Positions 17,292 through 25,678 of a stretch of 64,000 bases of DNA are shown here, in pieces (position 1 is the first letter of the stretch; each line of letters opens with the position of its first letter). Made by a program: the position numbers and the translations under genes. The stretch lies in NCBI RefSeq assembly GCF_934754915.1, contig NZ_CAKVKB010000002.1, positions 1 to 64,000 of the forward strand, given 5' to 3'. This stretch comes from an uncultured Clostridium sp. Lineage in GTDB: Bacteria > Bacillota > Clostridia > Clostridiales > Clostridiaceae. The notes under the pieces were generated by a model. The model was not told the DNA's origin, did no database searches, and was given only the letters and a program-made list of their open reading frames with translations.

Positions 17292-18275
17292 TCAAATAAT
17301 ATTAAATTGAAAAATCTCTTTTATTTTATCTATATCATCACTATAGTTTATTGCTGCTATAAGTTTTATCCTAGCTTTTTGGCTCGTCAATACATCTCCA
17401 AAGATACAGCCTATCTCTTTAAGCTCTTTTCCTCCTCCTTCATATCCATAAGACTCAAATACTCTTCCTTCAAAACATCTTGATACTATAACTACTGGTA
17501 TATTCTTCATAACAGCTCTCTTTATTCCTTCAACCATAGCAGGAGGTACATTTCCTCTTCCTAGTGCTTCTATTATTATTCCCTTAAATCCTTCTTCAAT
17601 AGAAAAATCTATAAATCTCGAATCACTTCCTGCACTGCATTTTATTATTGCAACATCTTTTTCAACTGATTCTATTTTCATGTGAATGGACTTAGGATTA
17701 TTTCTGTAAAAAATTACTCTATTATTATCTACTATACCTATAGGTCCAAAATTAGGAGTGCTAAAAGCATTTAATGCCATAGAATTTCTCTTTGTAACTT
17801 CAGATGCACTATGAAGTTCTCCATTAAAACACACAAGAACCCCTCTATTTTTTGAATCTTCTGATATTGCGGTGCATATTGAAGATGCAAGATTAAACGG
17901 TCCATCATATCCTAATTCAGAACTGCTTCTCATAGCTCCTGTTACAACTACAGGCTTTGAGCTATTAAGTGTAAGATCTAAAAAATAAGCACTCTCTTCA
18001 AGAGTATCTGTTCCATGAGTCACTACAACACCTGTTATATCCTCTCTATCTAAAAGTCCCTGAATTTGCTTTGACAATTCACACATAAGCTTTGGTGTCA
18101 TGTAAGGTGAAGGCAAACTTGAAAAATTATAACTTTCTATTTCTGCAAATTCTTCAATTCCAGTCACCATTGCCATAATATCTTCACCACTAAGGCTTGG
18201 AACTGCAGCTTTTATCCTTTCATCAATTTTCATTGATATAGTTCCTCCATTGAATACCACTGCTATTTTTTTCAT
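17292..18275 (-). CDS. L-asparaginase
   Basis: Hydrolyses L-asparagine to aspartate and ammonia. The 327-residue protein has both family signatures: VVFNGGTISMK near residue 6 (first catalytic Thr region) and VVTHGTDTLEESAYFLDL near residue 83 (second catalytic Thr with Asp). No signal peptide is seen, so a cytosolic enzyme is likely. It is not clearly in an operon. Ribosome binding site GGAGGAAT precedes the ATG. Confidence 0.9.
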   Translation of the reverse strand: MKKIAVVFNGGTISMKIDERIKAAVPSLSGEDIMAMVTGIEEFAEIESYNFSSLPSPYMTPKLMCELSKQIQGLLDREDITGVVVTHGTDTLEESAYFLDLTLNSSKPVVVTGAMRSSSELGYDGPFNLASSICTAISEDSKNRGVLVCFNGELHSASEVTKRNSMALNAFSTPNFGPIGIVDNNRVIFYRNNPKSIHMKIESVEKDVAIIKCSAGSDSRFIDFSIEEGFKGIIIEALGRGNVPPAMVEGIKRAVMKNIPVVIVSRCFEGRVFESYGYEGGGKELKEIGCIFGDVLTSQKARIKLIAAINYSDDIDKIKEIFQFNII

Positions 18276-18515
18276 ATTATTCCTCCATACATCTTTTGTA
18301 TTTTTATTAAACTTATAATATTTTAAGTCTAATTTTATAATTGCTTTGTTTTATATATTTTGCAATTAATGATAAGATATTTTCAAAATTCTTTTCATAT
18401 TATTAAAATAAATTTTTATCTTTCAATATATATTATAATCATAAATTGTAATATAATAAAAAACACTATTTCTAAATAGTAGTATATAATAATTTTATTT
18501 CGTGACGGCCACAAC

Positions 18516-18548
18516 AAAAAACCCTTAGATTAAATCTAAGAGTTTTTT
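18516..18548. terminator. Bidirectional terminator
   Basis: CTTAGAT-TAA-ATCTAAG hairpin flanked on the plus strand by A6-CC and AG-T6, so it would work in both directions. On the minus strand it ends the transcript that runs from the nuclease-like gene through the structured element at 18559-18628. Confidence 0.75.
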
Positions 18549-18558
18549 ATATCTTTTT

Positions 18559-18628
18559 TGGCAGGTCGGCGTATCCTGCATCTCTGATTACTAAATTCAT
18601 AGCGCGTGAGGAGCCTTTTCTCACCTCA
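18559..18628. ncRNA. Candidate structured RNA, GC-richer than surroundings
   Basis: A stretch visibly richer in G and C than the flanking AT-rich DNA. It contains two strong hairpins: GGCAGG/CCTGC with a nine-base loop, and GTGAG/CTCAC enclosing GAGCCTTTT-type loop sequence. It is followed on the minus strand by the terminator at 18516-18548. It lies about 30 bases after the stop of the nuclease-like gene at 18655-19092. I could not match it to a known riboswitch or ncRNA family. Orientation is uncertain; the minus strand is favoured by the terminator and by the upstream gene. Confidence 0.4.
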
Positions 18629-18654
18629 AAAAATCAATTCCAACAAAAAATATA

Positions 18655-19092
18655 TTACAATATATTTTCCTCAATTTCAATATCTTCTATTTTTACAAGT
18701 CGTCTTGTATATAATCTTGTTTTTAATTTAGATGGTGTTAATGGATACATTGTTGCCACATATATATATTCATCTTCTAAATCAATCTCCAGACATAAAA
18801 AAATTATAATATTATCAATTTTTTTAACTAACTCTATTGCTTGAGCTTTTTTACCATCATACTCTATTCCTACATAATCAGGTTCTTTGATTATTCTTTC
18901 AACAATATCTATTATATTGTCCTTAACCCTTTTTGTGAACTGCTTTCCATGTCTTTTTTTTATATGATTTATAACACCCGGAGAGGCATAAACAACTCTT
19001 GATATATTGAGTCCTAGGTTTGCACTTATAGATTCCTTAATTTTGCCAACTTTCTTATAAGCCTTATAATCACTTCTCATAATACCCCTCAT
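18655..19092 (-). CDS. PBECR-like (Barnase/EndoU/ColicinE5-D/RelE fold) nuclease-domain protein
   Basis: A 145-residue protein with no signal peptide. The core reads VYASPGVINHIKKRHGKQFT, then an EPDYVGIEYDG block, an IELVKKIDNIIIFLCLEID strand pair and YIYVATMYPLTPSKLKTR near the C-terminus. This resembles the PBECR3 group of predicted phage/polymorphic-toxin RNases, with a basic, His-containing N-terminal helix. Family assignment is from memory of the pattern and should be verified. It stands alone, with no antitoxin or phage genes nearby, AAAGGATG ribosome binding site, a second possible ATG at codon 5, and the structured element just downstream. Function is unknown; a host RNase, a phage relic or a toxin are all possible. 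Confidence 0.6.
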   Translation of the reverse strand: MRGIMRSDYKAYKKVGKIKESISANLGLNISRVVYASPGVINHIKKRHGKQFTKRVKDNIIDIVERIIKEPDYVGIEYDGKKAQAIELVKKIDNIIIFLCLEIDLEDEYIYVATMYPLTPSKLKTRLYTRRLVKIEDIEIEENIL

Positions 19093-19474
19093 TTACATCC
19101 TTTCTTTCATTATATATCAATATAACGTTTTTTTCTACCTGATCAATAAAATGATAAGTATATGTAATCTGACTATCAACTTATGTGTATGTGTTACAAT
19201 CTGCAATATATAATTGTTAATTTACAACAACTGATGATTTCAAGACTTTTTTGATTACTATGTAGTTTCATTGTTCAGAACATATATGTTTTTTTGAATA
19301 AGAAAACCATAAGCCATAATTATAAAAATAAGCCAATACACAAATATATCAGCTTATTTTTTAATTTATGTGTAAAATACAAAATCAGGTCTTAAATATA
19401 TATTCTCATTAACTATTTTTCAAACTTCAATAGATATAGATTTAAGTCTAAAAAACAGACATGAATAAAATATA
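19093..19474. other. Non-coding interval between nuclease-like gene and spoIVA
   Basis: 380 bases of AT-rich DNA. It contains the terminator-like hairpin at 19324-19362 and, near the nuclease gene, a TATATAATG box that could be a -10 element. No open frame of note and no recognisable RNA. Confidence 0.5.
19324..19362. terminator. Terminator downstream of spoIVA
   Basis: AAATAAGC/GCTTATTT stem with an 18-base loop, flanked by U-runs on both strands. On the minus strand it follows spoIVA by about 110 bases. Confidence 0.6.
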
Positions 19475-20953
19475 TTATAATATTATGCAGATCAATCCTC
19501 CATTTCCTTCATTAATTATCTTTTGAAGAGTCTTCTGAATTTTGACTTGTACATCTTCTGGCATCTTATATAATTTATTCTGTAATCCTTCTTTGACCAA
19601 TACCTCTAATGATTTTCCAAACATATTGCTCTGCCAAAGCTGTGCAGGATCAGTTTCAAATTGATCAAGAAGTCCTTTTACAAGTTCTTCTGATTCTTTT
19701 TCAGATCCCATTATAGGACTTATTTCTGTTTTAACATCGCATTTAATCAAATGAAGGCTCGGAGCACTTGCTTTTAATTTAACACCAAATTTACTTCCTT
19801 GTCTTACAATTTCAGGCTCTTCAAATTTCATCTCAGAAAGCTGTGGAGCTACAAGTCCATAACCTGTTTCTTTAACTTCATCTAATGCTTCCTTTACTTT
19901 ATCATATTCACATTTTGCATGAGTCAAATCTTTTATGATTCCCAAAAGATCACTCTCTGAACCAACTTCAAGATTACATATTTCACTTAAAACCTTATAA
20001 AAAATTCCATCTCTAGGTTTCATAAGTACTTTGGCCATTCCATTTCCAAGATTGACTTCTTTTATAACAGCACTTCCCATAAAATCTTCATCTTCAAAAT
20101 TATTAAGGCAATATTTAATATCCCTTATTTTAGAAACATCCTGACACATGTCCATAATTATGTTGAAAAAATCCTTCTTTAGCCAATGGCCTGCATCTAA
20201 TTTTTCAAGCCATTCAGGCATATCTATATCTATTTCTTTTACTGGGAATTCCTTTAGTACAGATTTAAATAATTCTCCAATATCTTCTTCTCCCATGTTG
20301 TAAACATCCATTATCTGAACTGTAACATTATACTTTGCCTCCAGTTCAATTTTCAAACTCTTTGTTTCCTGAGAATTAGGTTTTATAGTATTGAGTATGA
20401 TAATGAATGGTTTATTCAAAGACTGGAGTTCTGAGACAACTCTTTCTTCAGCTTCTACATAATCTTCCCTGTCTATTCCTGTAATAGTTCCATCAGTAGT
20501 CACAACAAGGCCTATTGTAGAATGATCATCAATAACCTTTCTAGTTCCAATCTCTGCTGCATCTTCAAATGGTATTTCATAATCATACCATGGTGTATGA
20601 ACCATCTTACTTTCTTCTCCATCCATATATCCAAGTGCACTTTTTACTATATATCCTACGCAATCTACCATTCTCACTTTAAATTTTATTTCATCATCTA
20701 AAGTTATTTCTACTGCTTCATTAGGTACAAATTTAGGTTCAGTTGTATGAATGCTTTTTCCTGAACCGCTTTGTGGAAGTTCATCTTTAGCCCTCTCTTT
20801 TTTATAAGTATTGTCTATCTTTGGTATGACCATCAAGTCCATGAACTTCTTTATGAAGGTGGATTTTCCTGTTCTTACAGGTCCAACAACACCAACATAT
20901 ATGTCCCCTTGCGTTCTATCTGCTATATCTTTGTATATGTTAAAATTCTCCAC
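19475..20953 (-). CDS. spoIVA: Stage IV sporulation protein A
   Basis: An ATPase that polymerises on the outer forespore membrane to form the coat basement layer, anchored by SpoVM (encoded at 623-694). It has the Walker A GVVGPVRTGKSTFIKKF near residue 20, a GTPase-like core with DCVGYIV, TTDGTITGI, and the ILNTIKPN segment, and the conserved C-terminal end QKIINEGNGGLICIIL. I moved the start to the GTG at 20953 because GGGAGGG lies seven bases before it and the product then begins (M)ENFNIYKDIADRTQGDIY, as in homologues; the longer frame adds ten residues from a TTG without a site. Expected to be under SigE; I did not find a clear SigE promoter. Confidence 0.95.
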   Translation of the reverse strand: MENFNIYKDIADRTQGDIYVGVVGPVRTGKSTFIKKFMDLMVIPKIDNTYKKERAKDELPQSGSGKSIHTTEPKFVPNEAVEITLDDEIKFKVRMVDCVGYIVKSALGYMDGEESKMVHTPWYDYEIPFEDAAEIGTRKVIDDHSTIGLVVTTDGTITGIDREDYVEAEERVVSELQSLNKPFIIILNTIKPNSQETKSLKIELEAKYNVTVQIMDVYNMGEEDIGELFKSVLKEFPVKEIDIDMPEWLEKLDAGHWLKKDFFNIIMDMCQDVSKIRDIKYCLNNFEDEDFMGSAVIKEVNLGNGMAKVLMKPRDGIFYKVLSEICNLEVGSESDLLGIIKDLTHAKCEYDKVKEALDEVKETGYGLVAPQLSEMKFEEPEIVRQGSKFGVKLKASAPSLHLIKCDVKTEISPIMGSEKESEELVKGLLDQFETDPAQLWQSNMFGKSLEVLVKEGLQNKLYKMPEDVQVKIQKTLQKIINEGNGGLICIIL

Positions 20954-21139
20954 ATGATTTCCCTCCCATATTCTTTTTACCAATATATATATATTCTATA
21001 GAATTCGGAAATATACACATTAATGTATTTATAAATTACTTATTTCAGACCTGATGTTTATAAGTTTACATGCAATATATACATTCTATATAGATTATGC
21101 ATACTTTGATTAATATGGACTAGTAAAAATCAGAATATG

Positions 21140-21190
21140 AAAAAAGACAGTATTTTCTATAAATTAACTTTATTAAAAATACCATCTTTT
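21140..21190 (-). terminator. Terminator after the anti-sigma gene
   Basis: A 15-bp imperfect stem (AAAAGATGGTATTTT with AAAATACTGTCTTTT) around a 19-base loop, with a following U-run TTTTTTC on the minus strand. Confidence 0.65.
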
Positions 21191-21202
21191 ATTAAATAAA
21201 TT

Positions 21203-22264
21203 CTATTTATCTTGAGATAAATCTATAGTAAATTCTTCTCCAACTTTCATATATTCACTCTCATCCGGCATTTTACCATTAGTCTTCGGCATCTTAACTG
21301 CGTATGGTGCAAGTGTTAATATTTTCGCATTATCATCTATATTTTTATCAAAATTATCATATTTAAAATCTAAATATCCTTTTCTTCCTCTTGATATATA
21401 AAATATAACTTCATTATTTAAATCATCAGTTCCTCTCAATTGAATATCATAACTTTCATTTTCATTATCCCCTTCTACTTCAGCATAAATATTCTGCCCA
21501 ATATCATTGCTCTTATATTTTTCTAGAGTCACCTTTTCTCCATTATCAAGTGAAAAACTATAATCTAACTTGATTTTATTTGTATTTTTCATAAGCATAT
21601 CTTTGTTAGCTTTAAATTCAAAAACCCATTTTCCTCTTACTGTATCACTATGATTTATGCTTACTTTAGAATAAACAATTTTTATATCCAAATCTCCGTC
21701 AAGATCTTTTTCATCAACATTATCCAGATCATACATCAAAACGCTTTGACTTGTCTTATCATCTATTTTTCCAATTGAACCACTTTGTCCTGTAAATTTT
21801 ACTTTTTTATTATTTATATATATAGTTTTATCTTCATCATAAACTTCATTATCATTTAAAGTTTTATCTGAACTTATATTGGTAGATATTATAAGCTCTC
21901 TTTCGTCCAATATAACTTCATTAAGCTGAATTGTAATGCCTTTGTCCGTTACACTTTTATTTACTACTGTCTTATAATCATCTATATTCTTTTCAATATT
22001 CAAAGCAGATTCAATATTTTCTTTTACCATCATCATAACTTCTGCTCCAGCCTGAGTAGATAATCCTACTGTTCCAATACATATGAATGAAATAATAGCT
22101 GCAGCTGCTGTATTCTTATATTTCTTTTTATTATTCTTTCCACATACTAATTTCTTTATATTTTTCTTAAACTTCTTTTTTTCAAGATCATTAAGAGGTT
22201 CAAACTCATAATCAGCTTCATCAAATTTTGCTTCATTAAGCATTTCATAGATATTATTTTTCAT
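21203..22264 (-). CDS. DUF4179 anti-sigma factor-like membrane protein
   Basis: 353 residues: an N-terminal cytoplasmic part (about 1-48), one membrane span near residues 50-72 (AAAAIISFICIGTVGLS), and an extracytoplasmic region with the DUF4179 pattern. Such proteins are encoded directly after ECF-type sigma factors and are thought to hold them inactive. Here the start lies inside the end of the sigma gene (11-base overlap), so the two are translationally coupled. The signal sensed is unknown. Confidence 0.8.
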   Translation of the reverse strand: MKNNIYEMLNEAKFDEADYEFEPLNDLEKKKFKKNIKKLVCGKNNKKKYKNTAAAAIISFICIGTVGLSTQAGAEVMMMVKENIESALNIEKNIDDYKTVVNKSVTDKGITIQLNEVILDERELIISTNISSDKTLNDNEVYDEDKTIYINNKKVKFTGQSGSIGKIDDKTSQSVLMYDLDNVDEKDLDGDLDIKIVYSKVSINHSDTVRGKWVFEFKANKDMLMKNTNKIKLDYSFSLDNGEKVTLEKYKSNDIGQNIYAEVEGDNENESYDIQLRGTDDLNNEVIFYISRGRKGYLDFKYDNFDKNIDDNAKILTLAPYAVKMPKTNGKMPDESEYMKVGEEFTIDLSQDK

Positions 22265-22820
22265 ATTTTATTCCTCCATTTTCATTCAATCGAAAAATAT
22301 TCCTTAATCTCTTTTTAGCACGTGAAATTCTGTTGTATATAATTTCTCTCTTTATCCCTGTATCTTCACTAACTTCATTCATATCTCTTTCTTCAACATA
22401 AAGTTTATGAAATATTTCCCTGTCTTTTTTATTCAAACAATTCATCAGTTCTGTCATCTCTATGCTGAGTTCGTTTTGCAATATTTCTTCTGTAAAATCA
22501 TTATCCGCTATATACATATCATCTATATTGGAATTTTCTAAATCTCTTAAATATTTTCTTTTATAATCAATGGATTTAAATTTGGATATTCCTATTATCC
22601 AGTTTTTAAAACTGCTTCTTTCTTCATTAAAAGAATCAATATTATTCCAAATCGCTAATAATACATCATTTATGCATTCTTCCTGAACACTTGTCAGATT
22701 ATATAGATGTTTCTTCACCACTGATTTAATAATACATCCATAAGTGTCTATGACATAATCCATGGCCCGTTCATTTTTTCTTCTCAACTGACCTATAAAA
22801 TTTTCTTCATTTATTTTCAT
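22254..22820 (-). CDS. ECF-like sigma-70 family RNA polymerase sigma factor
   Basis: About 188 residues with sigma region 2 (RRKNERAMDYVIDTYGCIIK, then SFNEERSSFKNWIIGISKFK) and region 4 (CLNKKDREIFHKLYVEE to YNRISRAKKRLRNIF). It would direct RNA polymerase to its own small regulon, commonly including its own operon. The ATG at 22820 is used because AAGGAA is seven bases upstream; the frame could start two codons earlier at TTG. The partner is the DUF4179 protein. A TGTTAC element about 75 bases upstream could be part of an autoregulated promoter, but this is weak. Confidence 0.85.
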   Translation of the reverse strand: MKINEENFIGQLRRKNERAMDYVIDTYGCIIKSVVKKHLYNLTSVQEECINDVLLAIWNNIDSFNEERSSFKNWIIGISKFKSIDYKRKYLRDLENSNIDDMYIADNDFTEEILQNELSIEMTELMNCLNKKDREIFHKLYVEERDMNEVSEDTGIKREIIYNRISRAKKRLRNIFRLNENGGIKYEK

Positions 22821-22921
22821 AATCAAATTCCTTCCCTGTAATATATTACAAATTCAAGCACCTTCACTTAATACTTCGTAACAATAAGAAGCATATCTAT
22901 CAATTTATATTTATTTTAAGC

Positions 22922-22980
22922 AAAAAATTAAGCCTGAAGATATTTGAAATAAAATATCTTATTTCAAATACTTTCAGACT
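22922..22980 (-). terminator. Strong terminator after gpsA
   Basis: A stem of more than 20 base pairs (arms beginning AGTCTGAAAGTATTTG and ending CAAATATCTTCAGGCT) with a small loop, followed on the minus strand by TTAATTTTTTG. Confidence 0.8.
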
Positions 22981-23008
22981 CTTCATCTCCGATAAATTCT
23001 AAATTCAA

Positions 23009-24001
23009 TTAAAATAACTCACTTTTTTTATCTCTAATCATAAGATTATCAATTACTTTTTTGGGATTCTGTTTTTCAAACAATACTTTATATAATCCAT
23101 CAGTTATAGGCATCGATATTCCCATCTTTTCTTTCAATTGATAGAATGCCCTGCAGGCCTTAACACCTTCAACAACCATTCCTACTTCTTCTAATGTATC
23201 GTCTAAAGATTTGCCCTTTCCTATCAATATTCCTGCTCTTCTATTTCTAGAATGTTTTGATGTACATGTTACTATCAAATCTCCCATTCCTGTAAGACCA
23301 TAAAAAGTTTCAGCTCTTCCACCTAGTGCCATTCCTATCCTGCTTATTTCTTTCATTCCTCTTGTCATAAGTGCTGCTTTTGTGTTATCACCATAACCAA
23401 GTCCATCAAGAATTCCAGCTGCAAGAGCTATTATATTTTTAACAGCTCCTCCAATTTCCACGCCTATTATATCATCATTAGTATATATTCTTAGGTTAGG
23501 AGTCATAAATAAATCCTGTACCTCAAAAGCATACTTCATATCTTCAGATGTACTCACAAGAGTTGTTGGAAGTTTCATAGCAATTTCTTCCGCATGACTT
23601 GGACCAGACAAAACAACTACCGGATTATTCAATTCTTCTTTAATTACAATTGATAATCTTTCATCACTATCTTCTTCAATTCCTTTAGCAATAGAAATTA
23701 TAGGTATGTTATCTGGAATATTTCCTTTAAGATTTTTGCACATACCTCGAATTACATGTGAAGGCACAGACAATACTATATAATCTGCACCTTCAACTGC
23801 TTCTTTTACATCTCCAAAAGCTGTAACCTTATCTGGAATTATTATATTTTTGATGTACTTTTCATTCGTTCTTTTAATATTAATTTCATCAACAACAGTT
23901 TTATCTCTATTGTATATGTTAACAATATTATTTTTTTCTGCAAGCAGTACAGCTAATGCTGTACCAAAACTTCCTCCGCCAAGAAAAGTAACTCTGCTCA
24001 T
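23009..24001 (-). CDS. gpsA: Glycerol-3-phosphate dehydrogenase (NAD(P)+)
   Basis: Reduces dihydroxyacetone phosphate to sn-glycerol 3-phosphate for phospholipid synthesis. The 330-residue protein starts with the Rossmann motif VTFLGGGSFGTALAVLLAE, has the VLSGPSHAEE segment and the catalytic Lys in GGAVKNIIALAAGILDGLGY near residue 190. It follows der by four bases, the conserved der-gpsA pair. Confidence 0.96.
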   Translation of the reverse strand: MSRVTFLGGGSFGTALAVLLAEKNNIVNIYNRDKTVVDEINIKRTNEKYIKNIIIPDKVTAFGDVKEAVEGADYIVLSVPSHVIRGMCKNLKGNIPDNIPIISIAKGIEEDSDERLSIVIKEELNNPVVVLSGPSHAEEIAMKLPTTLVSTSEDMKYAFEVQDLFMTPNLRIYTNDDIIGVEIGGAVKNIIALAAGILDGLGYGDNTKAALMTRGMKEISRIGMALGGRAETFYGLTGMGDLIVTCTSKHSRNRRAGILIGKGKSLDDTLEEVGMVVEGVKACRAFYQLKEKMGISMPITDGLYKVLFEKQNPKKVIDNLMIRDKKSELF

Positions 24002-24005
24002 ACAA

Positions 24006-25322
24006 TTATTCCTTTCTTTGTCTATACTCTATTTGTATACCAGTCCCCTTAAAATCAAAACTATCTCTTAGTTGATTTTCAATATATCTTTCATATGAGA
24101 AGTGTCTTGCTTCTGCATCATTTACAAAGAATACAAACTTTGGTGGTCTTGTTGCAACCTGAGTTGCATAATAAATCTTCATTCTCTTAAGACCTACAAC
24201 TGGTGGTTCTTTCATAAGAACTGCTTTACTTATTACATCATTAAGTATTCCTGTTGAAACTCTCTTATTATAGTTATCATAACATTTTTTAGCCATTTGT
24301 AAAACCTTATGAGTTCTTTGTCCTGTCAATGCAGATATAAATAGATATTCTGCGTAATTTATAAACTTAAGCTTGCTTTGTAAATCCCTCTTAAAGTTGT
24401 CTAATGTCTTATCATCTTTTTCAACAAGATCCCATTTATTTACTATAACCATAATAGCTTTTCTCATTTCATGAGCATATCCTATTATCTTTTCATCCTG
24501 TTCAGTTATTCCTTCTGTCGCATCTATCATTAATATACATACATCAGCTCTTTCAATTGCAGCATATGTTCTTACAACACTATATCTTTCAATTTCTTCT
24601 TTTACTTTACTTTTTCTTCTAAGACCTGCTGTATCTATAAGTATAAACTTGCCTTCTTCAGTTTCAAGTTCACTGTCAATAGCATCTCTTGTAGTTCCTG
24701 CCACTTCTGAAACTATAACCCTTTCTTCACCTAAAAGTTTATTTATGAGTGATGATTTACCTACATTAGGTTTACCAATCATAGCTATTCTTACAAATTC
24801 ATCTTCATCCTGTTCATATATGGATTCATCAAAATTTTCAACAACTTTATCAAGCATATCTCCAAGTCCTAATCCCTGTGAAGCTGATATTGTAATTGGA
24901 TCACCTATTCCTAAATTATAAAATTCCCATGCATTATCTTCTTCTTTTAATGAATCCACTTTATTAACGACTAAAACTACAGGTTTTTTACTCTTCCTAA
25001 GCATTGTTGCAACTTCATGGTCAGCAGCTGTCAATCCTTCTTTACCATCAACAATAAATACTATAACATCGGCTGTCTCTATTGCTATATTTGCCTGTCT
25101 TCTCATCTGCTTCATTATTATATCATTTCTTTCAGGTTCAATACCACCTGTATCAATCATTGTAAATGTATGGTTAAGCCATTCAGCTTCTGCATAAACT
25201 CTATCTCTTGTAACACCAGGTGTATCTTGAACTATAGAAATTCTCTTTCCTGCCAGTCTGTTAAATAATGTTGACTTACCAACATTTGGTCTTCCAACCA
25301 TAGCAACTATAGGTTTTGCCAT
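24006..25322 (-). CDS. der: Ribosome biogenesis GTPase Der (EngA)
   Basis: Two tandem GTPase domains and a C-terminal KH-like domain in 438 residues, as usual. G1 motifs are GRPNVGKSTLFNRL near residue 8 and GKPNVGKSSLINKL near residue 183; G3 motifs DTGGIE and DTAGLRR; G4 motifs NKVD and NKWD. Works on assembly of the 50S subunit. Starts after a GGAGG-type site; first gene of the der-gpsA unit. Confidence 0.97.
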   Translation of the reverse strand: MAKPIVAMVGRPNVGKSTLFNRLAGKRISIVQDTPGVTRDRVYAEAEWLNHTFTMIDTGGIEPERNDIIMKQMRRQANIAIETADVIVFIVDGKEGLTAADHEVATMLRKSKKPVVLVVNKVDSLKEEDNAWEFYNLGIGDPITISASQGLGLGDMLDKVVENFDESIYEQDEDEFVRIAMIGKPNVGKSSLINKLLGEERVIVSEVAGTTRDAIDSELETEEGKFILIDTAGLRRKSKVKEEIERYSVVRTYAAIERADVCILMIDATEGITEQDEKIIGYAHEMRKAIMVIVNKWDLVEKDDKTLDNFKRDLQSKLKFINYAEYLFISALTGQRTHKVLQMAKKCYDNYNKRVSTGILNDVISKAVLMKEPPVVGLKRMKIYYATQVATRPPKFVFFVNDAEARHFSYERYIENQLRDSFDFKGTGIQIEYRQRKE

Positions 25323-25591
25323 AATTTTTCCTCCTTATATCTATTGTTTTTTGAACAAATTTTCTTATGTTCCTTAATCTATTATGCCTTTTTATTTATT
25401 ACCATTAATAGAAACAAGTATATTATTTTTATTTCACATTACTATATTTTAATTATAACATACTATCTTTTGTTATATTACATTATGAAATAGGTTAAGT
25501 CAACAGAATTACTTGTATGTTTATATTGCTTTCGTAAAAAAACTACTATATTATCAGTTGCTATCTTTTCCATATAAATCTAATTTTATTC
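25323..25591. other. Non-coding interval upstream of der
   Basis: AT-rich region between the ppk terminator and der. A GTTATAAT element near 25455 on the minus strand could be the der -10 box, but a matching -35 is not clear. No gene seen. Confidence 0.4.
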
Positions 25592-25667
25592 AAAAATAAA
25601 ATCTCCATGTTATTTAAAAGTCCTCTTTAAAAATGAACCTTATAAAATAGTAAAACATGGAGATTTT
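25592..25667 (-). terminator. Long-stem terminator after ppk
   Basis: Perfect 14-base arms (25598-25611 and 25654-25667, AAAATCTCCATGTT and complement) enclose a 42-base loop that can itself fold, followed by ATTTTTG on the minus strand. Confidence 0.75.
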
Positions 25668-25678
25668 CAATATAATAT

